The notes: generated by a model not told the origin, from the letters alone. 64,000 nucleotides of DNA from JALYZC01 sp963725645 (GCA_963725645.1 CAVRZD010000002.1:496001-560000), one strand, 5' to 3'. Counted from the first letter of the stretch, positions 13,922-23,606 are shown. Numbers and translations are program-made.

Positions 13922-15453
13922 CCGCGATCGGCACCGCCCGGCCGGTCGCACCGGCACCCCCAGCTCCCCGCGACGGCTGGCGCCCCGAGGTGAGCGTCGC
14001 CATCGTCGGCGGCGGCTTCGCCGGCGTTGGCGCGGCGATCGGCCTGCGGGACGCCGGCATCGATGACTTCGTCCTGCTCGAGAAGGCCGATCAGCTCGGT
14101 GGGACCTGGCGCGACAACACCTACCCGGGCTGCGCCTGCGACGTGCCCTCGGCGCTGTACTCCTATTCGTTCGCGCCCAACCCGGACTGGAGCCGGGTGT
14201 TCGCGCGGCAGGGGGAGATCAAGGACTACCTGCTCGACACCGCGGAGCGCTATGGCGTTCCCGAGCATCTCCAGCTCGGGGCCGAGCTGCTGGAGGCGAC
14301 CTGGGACGGCGCCCGCAGCCGCTGGGTGCTGGAAACGACGTGCGGGCGCCTCGAGGCGCAGGTGCTGCTCGTGGGCGCCGGTCCGCTGCACGAGCCCGTG
14401 ATCCCTGACCTTCCGGGACTCGAGGACTTCGAGGGGACCGTGTTCCACTCGGCGCGCTGGGATCACGACCACGATCTCGACGGGGAGCGCGTCGCCGTCG
14501 TCGGCACGGGCGCATCGGCCGTTCAGTTCGTGCCGCGGATCCAGTCGCGGGTCGCGCGGCTCCACGTCTTCCAGCGCACCCCCGCCTGGGTGCTCCCGAA
14601 GCTCAACGCCGAGATCTCGGACCAGTGGAAGGACGTGTTCCGCCGCTTCCCGCTCGTGCAGCGCGCGTGGCGGGCCGTCCTGTGGGCGGGCATGGAGCTG
14701 GTGACCGCCGCGGCCCACCATCGATGGGCCGTGCGCCCGGGGGAGTGGTACGGGTTGCGCTACCTGCGGCGCTCGATCCCGGATCCGGAGATGCGGCGGG
14801 CCCTCACCCCCCACTTCGCGCTCGGCTGCAAGCGCGTGCTGCTCGCGAACGGCTTCTACTGCGCGCTGCGACAGCCGAACGTCGAGCTGGTGGCGGCCGC
14901 CGTACGGGAGGTGCGCGAGCGATCGGTGATCGGAGCCGACGGGAGCGAGCGGGAGGTCGACACCATCATCTTCGGTACGGGTTTCCACGTGACCGACCTC
15001 CCGATCGCCGAGCGGGTCCGGGGCCGGACGGGGCGTAGCCTCGCGGAAACCTGGCAGGGGAGCCCGCAGGCGTACCTGGGCACGTCGGTGGCCGGCTTCC
15101 CAAACGCCTTCCTGCTCTTCGGCCCCAACATCGGTGTCGTCTCGGCGTTCGCCCTCATCGAGGCGCAGGTGCGCTACGTGGTCGACGCGCTGCGTGTGAT
15201 GGAGCGGCAGGGCGTGGGCAACGTGGAGGTGCGGGCCGATGTCCAGGCCGCGTACAACGAACGGGTCCAGGATGCGCTGCAGGGCAGCGTCTGGAACGCG
15301 GGCGGCTGCTCCAGCTACTACCTCGATGCGAACGGGCGCAACAGCACGGTCTGGCCGTGGTCCGTCCTGGGGCTGCGGCGCCGTCTGCGCCGCTTCGACC
15401 TCGACGCCTACCGGGTGGAGCGCGGCCAGCCGGTGCGCCAGCTCCGCGGCTGA
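13918..15453 (+). CDS. Flavin-containing monooxygenase of the Baeyer-Villiger type
   Basis: 511 residues. The FAD-binding Rossmann motif is VAIVGGGFAGVGAAIGL at residue ~24, followed by KADQLGGTWRDNTYPGCACDVPS, the typical BVMO loop. A BVMO-like fingerprint FEGTVFHSARWDHD is present (the FxGxxxHxxxW core, with Asp after Trp). The NADPH-binding motif is VAVVGTGASAVQF, and IFGTGFHVTD is the ATG-type motif. Such enzymes insert oxygen next to a carbonyl using NADPH and FAD. GTG 13918 overlaps the P450 stop. In this operon it would turn a ketone formed by the P450 into an ester, which the hydrolase could process; this order is an inference. Confidence 0.9.
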   Translation: MTAIGTARPVAPAPPAPRDGWRPEVSVAIVGGGFAGVGAAIGLRDAGIDDFVLLEKADQLGGTWRDNTYPGCACDVPSALYSYSFAPNPDWSRVFARQGEIKDYLLDTAERYGVPEHLQLGAELLEATWDGARSRWVLETTCGRLEAQVLLVGAGPLHEPVIPDLPGLEDFEGTVFHSARWDHDHDLDGERVAVVGTGASAVQFVPRIQSRVARLHVFQRTPAWVLPKLNAEISDQWKDVFRRFPLVQRAWRAVLWAGMELVTAAAHHRWAVRPGEWYGLRYLRRSIPDPEMRRALTPHFALGCKRVLLANGFYCALRQPNVELVAAAVREVRERSVIGADGSEREVDTIIFGTGFHVTDLPIAERVRGRTGRSLAETWQGSPQAYLGTSVAGFPNAFLLFGPNIGVVSAFALIEAQVRYVVDALRVMERQGVGNVEVRADVQAAYNERVQDALQGSVWNAGGCSSYYLDANGRNSTVWPWSVLGLRRRLRRFDLDAYRVERGQPVRQLRG

Positions 15454-15499
15454 CGCTCTTACGCGGCGTTTAGCGCCACTCGTCACAGTCCGCCGGGTC

Positions 15500-17221
15500 G
15501 TGCGTCGCCGCCGCCGAATCGTTCTCGCCGTCGTGCTCGCGCTCTTCGCCGCCGCGGTCTGGGCGGCTGCACCCGCGCTGTCGGTGAGCCCGTACGTCCC
15601 GCGGGTGGTCGAGTTCAGCATGCGCGTTCCCGACATCGCGGGGCCGCGCGCCGCCGGCGGCCCGGCCACCACCCGGGTGCTGCGGGCGGCGAAGCGCTTC
15701 GATCTGTTCGGCCTGACCTGGCACGGCCCGGTGGACGCTCGCGTCGAGGTGCGCGCGCGGCTGGCGAGCGGGCGCTGGACGCGCTGGCACGCCGGTGACC
15801 ACGCCGTCGACGTGCCCGATCGCAGCGCCCCGGTCCACGGGACCGAGCCGATCTGGGTCGGCGGAGCCGACGCGCTCCAGTTGCGCGTGCCGCCGTCGGT
15901 CCGGGACGTCCACGTCGACTTCGTCAACTCGACCGGGACCGCGACCGCGGCGGACCGCGTCCGCACGCGCGTGCTCGCCGCGGTCCACACGGCCTTCGCG
16001 ACGATCGTGCCGGCCGCGGCCGACGCGGGCACGACGGCGGTCGGCGGCCAGCCGCGGATCATCCCGCGCAGCGCCTGGGCGGGCGGCCAGTGCCGGCCGC
16101 GCGCCGCGCCCAGCTACGGCGCCGTGAAGCTCGGGTTCGTCCACCACACCGACAACCTCAACGGCTATGGGCCGGGCCAGTCGGCGGCGATCGTCCTCGC
16201 CATCTGCCGCTTCCACCGCGACGACCGGGGCTGGGGGGACATCGGCTACAACTTCCTCGTCGATCGCTACGGCCAGATCTTCGAGGGCCGGGCCGGAGGC
16301 ATCGACCGGGCGGTGGTCGGCGCCCAGGTCAAGGGCTTCAACACGGTGTCGACCGGCGTCGCCAACATCGGCACGTTCACCACCGCGTCGCAGACGCGGG
16401 CGGGCATGGGCGCGCTGGCGCGGCTGCTGGCCTGGAAGCTGACCCTCCACGGCGTACCGGCGACGGGGCGGGTAAGGCTGGTCACGCCGGAGCCGGACCT
16501 CAACGGCCTGCCGCGCGGCAGCGTCCTGCACCTCAACCTGATCTCGGGCCATCGCGACGCCAACGCGACCGACTGTCCCGGGAGCGCATTGTACGCCGAG
16601 CTGCCGGCCCTGCGCCGGCAGGTGGCCGCCCTCGCCGCGCCGCTCACGAGCGTCGGGCTCGCCGCGGCCCGCAACCCGGTCCGTTTCGGCCAGCCGGTCG
16701 CGCTGTCCGGGCGGCTGGCGCGCGCGGCGCGCACGCCCGTCGCGGGCGCGTCGGTGGCGATCCAGCTGCTGCGCGCGGGCTCCTTCTCGACCGTGGCAAC
16801 CGCCGCCACGCGGGCGGACGGGTCGTGGTCGATCGCCCTGCCGGCCGCGCGCAACGGCACGGTGCGGGCGTTCTACGCCGGCGGCGGCGGGCAGGGCGCG
16901 GCCGTCTCGCCGCCGCTCCCGTTCGGGGTGGCGCCGGGGCTCGCGCTCGCGCCGCTTCCGGCCGGCGTCCACCGCAACGGGGCCGTCGCGGTGTCCGGGA
17001 CGATCGCGCCGGGCAAGCCGCGGCTCACGGTGCTGCTCGAGCGCCGGGTCCGCGGCCGCTACCGGGCCGCGGCGCGCAGGATCGTGGGCGCCGGCGGCGG
17101 GGCGTTCGCCACCACCCTCCGGGCCGGCCCCGCCGGGTCCTACCGCGTGCGCGTGCTGTTCGCGGGCGATGCCGCCAACGCCGCGGCGGCGGCGGCTGCG
17201 CCGCTGACCGTCGGCTCCTGA
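15500..17221 (+). CDS. Secreted peptidoglycan-recognition-type N-acetylmuramoyl-L-alanine amidase
   Basis: 573 residues. After a basic start, VLAVVLALFAAAVWAAAPAL is a signal peptide. Residues ~180-375 are the PGRP/amidase_2 domain: IIPRSAWAGGQC, then KLGFVHHTDNLN (zinc His), FHRDDRGWGDIGYNFLVDRYG (the second conserved region and Tyr), IFEGRAGG, VGAQVKGFN, and HLNLISGHRDANATDCPGSA with the last zinc ligands His and Cys. It resembles actinobacterial Rv3717/Csp-like amidases. The C-terminal ~190 residues form two immunoglobulin-like domains, probably for wall binding or spacing. GTG 15500 was chosen because it gives an Arg-rich start directly before the hydrophobic stretch. It is monocistronic. 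Confidence 0.85.
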   Translation: MRRRRRIVLAVVLALFAAAVWAAAPALSVSPYVPRVVEFSMRVPDIAGPRAAGGPATTRVLRAAKRFDLFGLTWHGPVDARVEVRARLASGRWTRWHAGDHAVDVPDRSAPVHGTEPIWVGGADALQLRVPPSVRDVHVDFVNSTGTATAADRVRTRVLAAVHTAFATIVPAAADAGTTAVGGQPRIIPRSAWAGGQCRPRAAPSYGAVKLGFVHHTDNLNGYGPGQSAAIVLAICRFHRDDRGWGDIGYNFLVDRYGQIFEGRAGGIDRAVVGAQVKGFNTVSTGVANIGTFTTASQTRAGMGALARLLAWKLTLHGVPATGRVRLVTPEPDLNGLPRGSVLHLNLISGHRDANATDCPGSALYAELPALRRQVAALAAPLTSVGLAAARNPVRFGQPVALSGRLARAARTPVAGASVAIQLLRAGSFSTVATAATRADGSWSIALPAARNGTVRAFYAGGGGQGAAVSPPLPFGVAPGLALAPLPAGVHRNGAVAVSGTIAPGKPRLTVLLERRVRGRYRAAARRIVGAGGGAFATTLRAGPAGSYRVRVLFAGDAANAAAAAAAPLTVGS

Positions 17222-17240
17222 CTGCGGGATACTCGCCCGC

Positions 17241-17921
17241 ATGGCGAGCACCCCGCCGGGCTGGTACCCGGATCCCTACCGCCAGGCCGCGCGGCGCTAC
17301 TGGGATGGGCGCCAGTGGACGGGGCACGTCGACGCCCCCGCCGGCGCTCCGGTCCCCTCCCGGCCGCCGAGCACCAACGGGTGGGCGATCGCGTCGCTCG
17401 TGCTCGGGATCATCGGCGGCTCGGTGCTGGCCATCGTGTTCGGGCTCGTCGGCCGCAGCCAGATCAGGTCGTCGGGCGGCCGCCAGACCGGGCTCGGCCT
17501 CGCCACGGCGGGCATCGTGCTCGGCTGTGTGTGGCTCGGGCTGATCGCGATTGTGGTCGTGCTCGGCGTGACCGGGTCCTTCGACAACAGCAACGCGAAG
17601 CACTTCAGCGGCGAGCGCAGGCGGGTCGCGCAGGTCGTCGACGACGTCGAGTCCGGGCTCGACGACAACGACGGCCGGCGGGTCTGCAACGAGCTCTTCA
17701 GCGAGCGCTGGGCCGCGCTCGTCTCACGCGGCGCCGGGCGGTCGTGCGTGGCGTTCGTCGACGACGTCGAGTCGGGCAAGAGCCAGGCGCAGCTCGAGGT
17801 CAAGTCGCTGGCGATCACCGGCGACACCGCGACGGCACGGATCGAGGAGGGCAGCACGAACGAGACCTGGCGCTTCGTCCGCGTGGCCGGGCGCTGGCGG
17901 GTGGACGAGATCCTCAAGTAG
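17241..17921 (+). CDS. DUF2510/DUF4190 membrane protein
   Basis: 226 residues. The N-terminus carries the DUF2510 motif PPGWYPDPYRQAARRYWDG followed by RQWT, a tryptophan-rich tag common in actinobacterial membrane proteins. Two membrane helices follow in DUF4190 style (AIASLVLGIIGGSVLAIVFG and GLGLATAGIVLGCVWLGLIA), then an extracytoplasmic domain of ~110 residues with VVDDVESGLDDNDGRRVCNEL and a SnoaL/DUF4878-like end (ITGDTATARIEEGS, WRFVRVAGRWRVDEIL). A -10-like GGGATACT seven bases before ATG 17241 suggests leaderless transcription. The role is unknown, likely at the cell surface. Confidence 0.75.
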   Translation: MASTPPGWYPDPYRQAARRYWDGRQWTGHVDAPAGAPVPSRPPSTNGWAIASLVLGIIGGSVLAIVFGLVGRSQIRSSGGRQTGLGLATAGIVLGCVWLGLIAIVVVLGVTGSFDNSNAKHFSGERRRVAQVVDDVESGLDDNDGRRVCNELFSERWAALVSRGAGRSCVAFVDDVESGKSQAQLEVKSLAITGDTATARIEEGSTNETWRFVRVAGRWRVDEILK

Positions 17922-17969
17922 CGCATACGATCGCCGCCGCCCGCCCGTCCCCGAGAGAGGAGCGCCCGC

Positions 17970-18914
17970 ATGGCCACGATCGAGACCGTCTCCGGCCCCG
18001 TCGAGGAGGAGGACCTCGGGCTCACCCTGCCGCACGAGCACATGCGCACCACCTCCGAGGGAGCGCGCGCGACGTTCCCGCACCTCTACGACGAGCAGGC
18101 GGAGCTCGACCGGGCGGTCGCGGGCTTCAAGGCGGTGATGGAGCGGGGCGTCAAGACGATCGTCGAGCCCACGTGCATGGACCTGGGGCGCGACGTCCAC
18201 CTCGCGCAGCGGGTGGTCGAGGCGACCGGGATCCAGCTCGTCATGTGCACCGGGGTCTACGGCTCGCGGTACACGTTCCTGCCCCAGTGCTTCGCCAATC
18301 GCGACGTGGACGACCTCGCGGACGCGTTCGTGCACGACGTCGAGGAGGGGATGCAGGGCACCGACGTCAAGGCCGCGTTCCTCAAGTGCGCCGTCGACGA
18401 GCCCGGGATCACCGACGACGTCGACAAGATCCTGCGCGCGTGCGCGCGCGCGAGCAAGCGCACCGGCCGGCCGATCATGTCGCACTCCCACCCGGCGAGC
18501 CGCACGGGCCTGAAGCAGATGGATGTGTTCGACGAGGAGGGCGTGGACCCGACCAAGGTCGTCATCGCCCACACCGGCGACACCGACGACCTGGAGTACA
18601 TCGAGGAGCTGCTCGGGCGCGGCTGCTACATCGGGATGGACCGTTACGGGCTCGACATCATCCTGCCCGTCGACAAGCGCAACGCGACGGTCGTCGAGCT
18701 GTGCAGGCGCGGTCACGCCGGGAAGATGATGCTCTCGCAGGACTACGTCGGGACGCTCGACTGGTTCCCGCCCGAGATGGTCGCGGGGATGGTCCCCAAG
18801 TGGAGCTTCACGCTGGTGCTCGACGAGGTCGTGCCCGCGATCAAGGAGGCGGGCGTGACGCCGGAGCAGGTCGACGCGATGATGATCGACGCCCCGCGCC
18901 GCTGGCTGTCGTAG
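17970..18914 (+). CDS. Phosphotriesterase-family metal-dependent hydrolase
   Basis: 314 residues, a complete TIM-barrel amidohydrolase of the phosphotriesterase branch: LTLPHEHM near residue 25 gives the first HxH metal pair, FLKCAVDE around residue 134 the Lys that is carbamylated to bridge the two metals, HSHPA and VIAHTGDTDD the next His ligands, and LSQDY the catalytic Asp. Members hydrolyse lactones (including acyl-homoserine lactones) or phosphotriesters; the sequence does not tell which, and lactonase activity is the commoner native one. The Shine-Dalgarno GAGAGGAG lies upstream of the ATG. It stands alone between two unrelated genes. Confidence 0.87.
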   Translation: MATIETVSGPVEEEDLGLTLPHEHMRTTSEGARATFPHLYDEQAELDRAVAGFKAVMERGVKTIVEPTCMDLGRDVHLAQRVVEATGIQLVMCTGVYGSRYTFLPQCFANRDVDDLADAFVHDVEEGMQGTDVKAAFLKCAVDEPGITDDVDKILRACARASKRTGRPIMSHSHPASRTGLKQMDVFDEEGVDPTKVVIAHTGDTDDLEYIEELLGRGCYIGMDRYGLDIILPVDKRNATVVELCRRGHAGKMMLSQDYVGTLDWFPPEMVAGMVPKWSFTLVLDEVVPAIKEAGVTPEQVDAMMIDAPRRWLS

Positions 18915-18939
18915 ACCGCCCGCTATCGTGACTGGGCCC

Positions 18940-21900
18940 ATGGCGGGGATCGCCTGTCCCAGCTGCTCGACCGAAAATCCGGCCCAGGCCCGGTTCTGCA
19001 TGGCCTGCGGCGCGGCGCTGCCCCGGGCGTGCCCGAGCTGCGGTGAGCCGGCGCCGGCCGAGGCGCGCTTCTGCATGAGCTGCGGCGCCGCCATCGATGC
19101 CGCCGCGGCGCCGGCCCCGCTGGCCGCGCCCGACCGCCCGGTCCCGCTCAGCGAGGAGCGCCGGCAGGTCACGGTGCTGTTCGCGGACGTGTCCGGCTAC
19201 ACCGCGATGTCCGAGCGCATGGACCCAGAGGACGTGAAGGGCCTGATCGACCGCTGCCTGCGCCGGCTGGGCGACGAGGTCGACCGCTACGGCGGCACGG
19301 TGGACAAGTACATCGGGGACAACGTGATGGCGATCTTCGGCGCGCCCGTGGCGCACGAGGACGACGCCGAGCGCGCGGTGCGCGCCGGGCTGGGGATGCA
19401 GGCCGCGATGGAGGAGATCAACGCGGACATCGCCGGCCCCTACGAGGTGTCGCTCGCCCTGCGCGTGGGCGTCAACACGGGCGAGGTGATCGCCGGGGCG
19501 GTGGGGGAGAGCTACACGGTGATCGGCGACACGGTGAACGTGGCCGCGCGCCTGCAGGCGGCGGCGCAGCCCGGCTCCGTGACGGTCGGCGCGCGCACCT
19601 TCCGCACCACCCGCGATGCGATCGCCTACGAGGAGCTCGAGCCGCTGACGCTCAAGGGCAAGGCCGAGCCGGTCGCCGCCTGGGAGGCGACGGGCGCGCT
19701 GGCGTCCGCGCCATCGCGCCGGGCGCTGCCCGCGCGCGAGGCGCCGCTGGTGGGGCGCGACGACGAGCTCGCACTGCTGCAGTCCATCTACGGCCGCGTC
19801 GTGCGGGAGGGGCGCCCGCACCTCGTGACGCTGGTCGGCCAGGCCGGCGTGGGCAAGTCGCGCCTGCTGCGGGAGTACGAGCTCGCGCTGGGCGGGACCG
19901 ACCCCGTCCCGACCTTCCGCCAGGGACGCTGCCTCCCGTACGGCTCGAGCATCGTCTACTGGGCGCTCGGCGAGGTCGTGCGCGCCGAGTTCGGGATCGT
20001 CGACGGCGACTCCTCCGACGCGGCCTGGGAGAAGCTGCGCACCGGCATCTCCCTGCTGCTCGGGGAGACGGAGACCGAGAACGTCCATCCGGAGGCGCGC
20101 GACCGGCGGGCGGCGCTGATCGGTCGGCTGCTGGGCATCGAGGTCCCGCTCGACCCGGGCACCGCCGAGGCGCTCGACCCCGCGCGCATGCGCGAGTCCT
20201 TCTTCTCCGCCGTGCGCTTCGGCATCGAGGCGATGGGCCGTCGCAGCCCGCTGGTGCTGGCATTCGAGGACATCCACTGGGCCGACCACGGCATGCTCGA
20301 CCTGATCGAGTACCTCGCGCAGTGGGTGCGAGCGCCGGTGCTGGTGCTCTGCCTCGCGCGCGACGAGCTGCTCGAGCGCCGGCCGAGCTGGGGCGGCGGC
20401 CGCCGCAGCGCGACCTCGATCTTCCTCGAGCCGCTGTCCACCGAGGACACCCGAGACCTCATCGGGGCGCTTCTGCCCGGCCCCGCCTCCGAGGTCCTGG
20501 TGGAGGGGATGGCCGAACGCGCGGGGGGCAACCCGCTGTTCGCCGAGGAGATGGTGCGGCTGACCAGCGAGGCGGGGGCCGGCGACGCCGAGGGCCTGCC
20601 GGACACCGTCCAGGCGCTGCTGGCCGCGCGGCTGGACTCCCTCGAGCCGTTCGAGCGTCGTCTCGTGCAGCAGGCCGCGGTGGTCGGGCGCACGTTCTGG
20701 GAAGGAGCGCTGGCGAGCGTCGCCGAGGAGGAGGGCGGCAACCTCGACGCCGGCCTCAGCTCGCTGCAGGAGAAGGACATCGTCGTGCCCGGCTCGGGCT
20801 CGCGGCTGGCGGGCGAGCCGGAGCTGGCCTTCAAGCACGTGCTGATCCGCGACGTGGCCTACGGGATGCTCCCCAAGGCGGTGCGCGCCCGCAAGCACTT
20901 CGAGGTCGGCCGTTTCATCGAGGACCGCGCCGGCGAGCGCTCGGACGAGGTCGTGGCGCTGCTGGCGGAGCACTACGGCCGTGCCGCGGCGCTCGCGTCC
21001 GAGGCGCGGATCGACGCCGCCGAGCGGGAGCCGATCAACGAGCGCGCGCTGCACTTCCTCGAGGCCGCCGGCGACGCCGCCGCCTCCTTCTACTCCAACC
21101 GCGAGGCGGTCGCGCACTTCCGCGCGGCGCGGGAGCTGAGCGGCGGCGGTGAGGCGGCGCGCGCCCGCATCGGAGAGAAGGAGGGCGACGTGGCGCTGCG
21201 GCTGGGGCGCGTGGACGCGGCGATCGTCGTGTGGGAGGAGTGCCTCGAATACCACGGCCGGGCCGACGACCTCGAGCGCGTCGCCGGGCTGCACCGGAAG
21301 ATCGGAGCGGCGCTGTGGCACCGCGGTGAGCGCAAGCCCGCGATCGAGCACCACCAGCAGGGCATCAACCTCCTCAAGGACGGCGACCCGTCGCTCGAGC
21401 TCGTGCGCCTCTATCAGGAGGCCGCGTCGTTGTACATGCAGACCGGCGACAACATGCTCGCGATCTACGCGGCCGAGAAGTCGCTTCGGCTCGCCGAGCG
21501 CCTCGGCGAGACCCGCGCCGCGAGTCGCGCCCACGGCATCTTCGGCCGCGTGTTCGGGCGCATCGGCGACATGGGGAAGGCGCGCGAGAATCTCGAGCGG
21601 TCGGTCGAGCTCGCACGCGGGCTGGACCAGTCCGAGACGATCCTAGCCCTGCTGGCGCTCGGCCACCACCTCGAGGTCTTCGAGGCCGACGACGCGGGCG
21701 CCGAGCGCGCCTACGCGGACGCGCTCGCCCTGGCGGAGGAGGTCGGCGACGTGCCCGCGCGCGTGGAGTTGCTCGCCGCGCGTGCGCAGATCGCGTTCCA
21801 CCGCGCGGACTGGGACGCCGTGCAGTCGTCGAGCGACGCCAGCGTCGAGCTGGCCGAGCGCGAGGGCCTGGTGGGCAAGCTGTGCCTGCCGATGGCGATG

Positions 21901-22497
21901 CGCGGCTGGCTGGCCTGGCGCGAGGGGAGCTGGGATGCGGCCGAGCAGCGGTTCGGCCGCGCGCACGAGCTGGCCGAGCAGGTCGGCTGGTCGGAGGTCG
22001 CCTTCTCCGCCCTGTTCGGCCTCGCCGCCACGCTGCGCGACCACGAGGACCACGCCGCGGCCGCCGGCGCGCTCGCGCGGGCCCTGGAGGTCTGCGAGCG
22101 CGCCGGCCTGATCGCGCAGCAGATCCAGGCGGCCTCGGCGCGCGCCGTCGTGCTCGCCGCCGAGGGCGACGACCAGGCCGCGCGCGAGGCGGCCGAGCAG
22201 GCAGCCGAGCTGGCCGAGCGGGTGCCCTATCCGCTCGGCGAGGCCGCCGGGCTGGAGGCCCAGGGCGCCACCACGCCGGGCGCCGAGGGCGTCGCCAAGC
22301 TGCGCGAGGCGGCGGAGCGGTGGGCATCGCTGGGACGCGTGCTCGACGCGGCCCGCTGCGAGCTCCTCGCCGGCCACGCGCTGCGCGAAATCGATCCGGA
22401 GGAGGCCGGCGCCGCACTTGAGGACGCCCGTGCCGCCTTCGAGCGGCTCGGCGTCGTCCACCTCGCGGAGCGCGCCCGCGCGCTGGCCGCCGGGTGA
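18940..22497 (+). CDS. Class III adenylate/guanylate cyclase fused to AAA ATPase and TPR domains
   Basis: About 1185 residues. Two zinc-ribbon knuckles open the protein (CPSCSTENPAQARFCMACG and CPSCGEPAPAEARFCMSCG). A class III cyclase domain follows at ~70-250: TVLFADVSGYTAMSER with the first metal Asp, DKYIGDNVMAIFGAP with the second, GEVIAGAVGESYTVIGDTVN with the substrate region. Then comes an AAA/STAND ATPase (Walker A GQAGVGKSRLLREY, Walker B VLAFEDIHWAD) and, from ~700, TPR-like helical repeats. This architecture is frequent in actinobacteria; it acts as a cytoplasmic sensor-regulator. TATCGT at 18924 is 10 bases before ATG 18940, arguing for a leaderless start there rather than GTG 18928. 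A GTGA overlap joins it to the next gene. Confidence 0.88.
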   Translation: MAGIACPSCSTENPAQARFCMACGAALPRACPSCGEPAPAEARFCMSCGAAIDAAAAPAPLAAPDRPVPLSEERRQVTVLFADVSGYTAMSERMDPEDVKGLIDRCLRRLGDEVDRYGGTVDKYIGDNVMAIFGAPVAHEDDAERAVRAGLGMQAAMEEINADIAGPYEVSLALRVGVNTGEVIAGAVGESYTVIGDTVNVAARLQAAAQPGSVTVGARTFRTTRDAIAYEELEPLTLKGKAEPVAAWEATGALASAPSRRALPAREAPLVGRDDELALLQSIYGRVVREGRPHLVTLVGQAGVGKSRLLREYELALGGTDPVPTFRQGRCLPYGSSIVYWALGEVVRAEFGIVDGDSSDAAWEKLRTGISLLLGETETENVHPEARDRRAALIGRLLGIEVPLDPGTAEALDPARMRESFFSAVRFGIEAMGRRSPLVLAFEDIHWADHGMLDLIEYLAQWVRAPVLVLCLARDELLERRPSWGGGRRSATSIFLEPLSTEDTRDLIGALLPGPASEVLVEGMAERAGGNPLFAEEMVRLTSEAGAGDAEGLPDTVQALLAARLDSLEPFERRLVQQAAVVGRTFWEGALASVAEEEGGNLDAGLSSLQEKDIVVPGSGSRLAGEPELAFKHVLIRDVAYGMLPKAVRARKHFEVGRFIEDRAGERSDEVVALLAEHYGRAAALASEARIDAAEREPINERALHFLEAAGDAAASFYSNREAVAHFRAARELSGGGEAARARIGEKEGDVALRLGRVDAAIVVWEECLEYHGRADDLERVAGLHRKIGAALWHRGERKPAIEHHQQGINLLKDGDPSLELVRLYQEAASLYMQTGDNMLAIYAAEKSLRLAERLGETRAASRAHGIFGRVFGRIGDMGKARENLERSVELARGLDQSETILALLALGHHLEVFEADDAGAERAYADALALAEEVGDVPARVELLAARAQIAFHRADWDAVQSSSDASVELAEREGLVGKLCLPMAMRGWLAWREGSWDAAEQRFGRAHELAEQVGWSEVAFSALFGLAATLRDHEDHAAAAGALARALEVCERAGLIAQQIQAASARAVVLAAEGDDQAAREAAEQAAELAERVPYPLGEAAGLEAQGATTPGAEGVAKLREAAERWASLGRVLDAARCELLAGHALREIDPEEAGAALEDARAAFERLGVVHLAERARALAAG

Positions 22498-23606
22498 GGG
22501 CGCGTCCGGGGGTCGCCGCCGCGGCGCTCGCCGCCGCGGCGGTGGCGGGCTGCGGCGGCTCGGGCGGCCCGGCCGCCGGTGCGCCCACCGCGCCGGGCCA
22601 CCGGCCCGCCGAGCCGAGGGCGCCGGGCGGCGCGTCCCTGCGTCGGCAGGTCGGTCAGCTCCTGATCCTGTCCTTCCACGGCACCGCGGCGCCCGGCTAC
22701 GTGGAGAGCATCCTGCGCGACGGCACCGCCGGCGGCGCGATCCTGTTCGGGGAGAACGTCGCCTCGCCCGGCCAGCTGCGCGGCCTCACCGGGGCATTGC
22801 AGCGCGCGGGACGGGGGTCGGTCCTCGTCGCCGTCGACCAGGAGGGTGGCGCCGTGCGCATCGTCCCGTTCGCCGGGCCCGATGCCGGTCAGGCCGAGAT
22901 CGCCACGCCGCCGGCCGCGCGCTCCGCGAGTCGCGGCGCCGCCCGTGACCTGCGGGGCCTCGGGATCAACGTCAACCTCGCGCCGGTCGCCGACGTCGGG
23001 CGCCCCGGCTCCGCCCTGCGTTCCCGCGACTACCCGGGCGGCCCCGCGGCGGTTGCGGCGCTCGTGGGCGCCGCCGTGGGCGGCGCGGCGGCGGGTGGCG
23101 TGGGCGCGACCGCCAAGCACTTCCCCGGCTTTGGCGCGGGGGACGCCAACACCGACGCGCGCCCGGTCACCATCGGGCTGTCCGCCGCCGAGCTGCGGGC
23201 CGTCGACCTCGCGCCGTTCCGGGCGGCCGTCCAGGTCGGCGTACCACTCGTGATGGTCTCCCACGCGCTCTACCCCGCCCTCGACCGCTCGCGGATCGCG
23301 TCGCAGTCCGCGGCCGTCATCGGCGGCGAGCTGCGTGGGAGGCTCGGCTTTCGCGGTGCGGTCGTGACCGACTCGATCGAGGCGCGTGCCGTGATCCGCC
23401 GCTCCGACGTCGGCACGGCGGCGGTCCGATCCGTCGCGGCCGGCGCGGACCTCGTGCTGATGACCGGGCCGGGGTCGTTCCGGCCGGTGTTCCGCCGCCT
23501 GCTGGCCGAGGCGCGCCGCTCTGCAACGTTCCGCCCCGCGTCTGGCGCGGCCGCCACTCGCGTGATCGCCCTCAAGCGTCGGCTCGGCCTCCGGTCACCT
23601 CGCTAA
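22494..23606 (+). CDS. Glycoside hydrolase family 3 lipoprotein (NagZ-like beta-N-acetylhexosaminidase)
   Basis: 370 residues. A lipoprotein signal ends in the lipobox VAGC (Cys at ~20), followed by a Gly/Pro-rich linker. The GH3 barrel shows ILFGENVASPGQL, LVAVDQEGGAVRI, VNLAPVADVG, GVGATAKHFPGFG and VTDSIEARAV with the nucleophile Asp. In bacterial NagZ the KHFPGHG loop continues with a DSH catalytic dyad; here the loop is KHFPGFGAGDANTD and that His is not where expected, so catalytic detail may differ. The role is likely trimming of peptidoglycan or other surface GlcNAc. It is coupled to the cyclase gene by a GTGA overlap. Confidence 0.85.
   Translation: MRARPGVAAAALAAAAVAGCGGSGGPAAGAPTAPGHRPAEPRAPGGASLRRQVGQLLILSFHGTAAPGYVESILRDGTAGGAILFGENVASPGQLRGLTGALQRAGRGSVLVAVDQEGGAVRIVPFAGPDAGQAEIATPPAARSASRGAARDLRGLGINVNLAPVADVGRPGSALRSRDYPGGPAAVAALVGAAVGGAAAGGVGATAKHFPGFGAGDANTDARPVTIGLSAAELRAVDLAPFRAAVQVGVPLVMVSHALYPALDRSRIASQSAAVIGGELRGRLGFRGAVVTDSIEARAVIRRSDVGTAAVRSVAAGADLVLMTGPGSFRPVFRRLLAEARRSATFRPASGAAATRVIALKRRLGLRSPR

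Noticed and set aside
13651..16062. 803-residue minus-strand open frame
   Set aside because: It is the complement of the P450, BVMO and amidase genes, with no domain and Arg/Ala/Pro-rich composition.
18841..21534. 897-residue minus-strand open frame
   Set aside because: Antisense to the cyclase/ATPase gene, whose catalytic motifs are clear on the plus strand.
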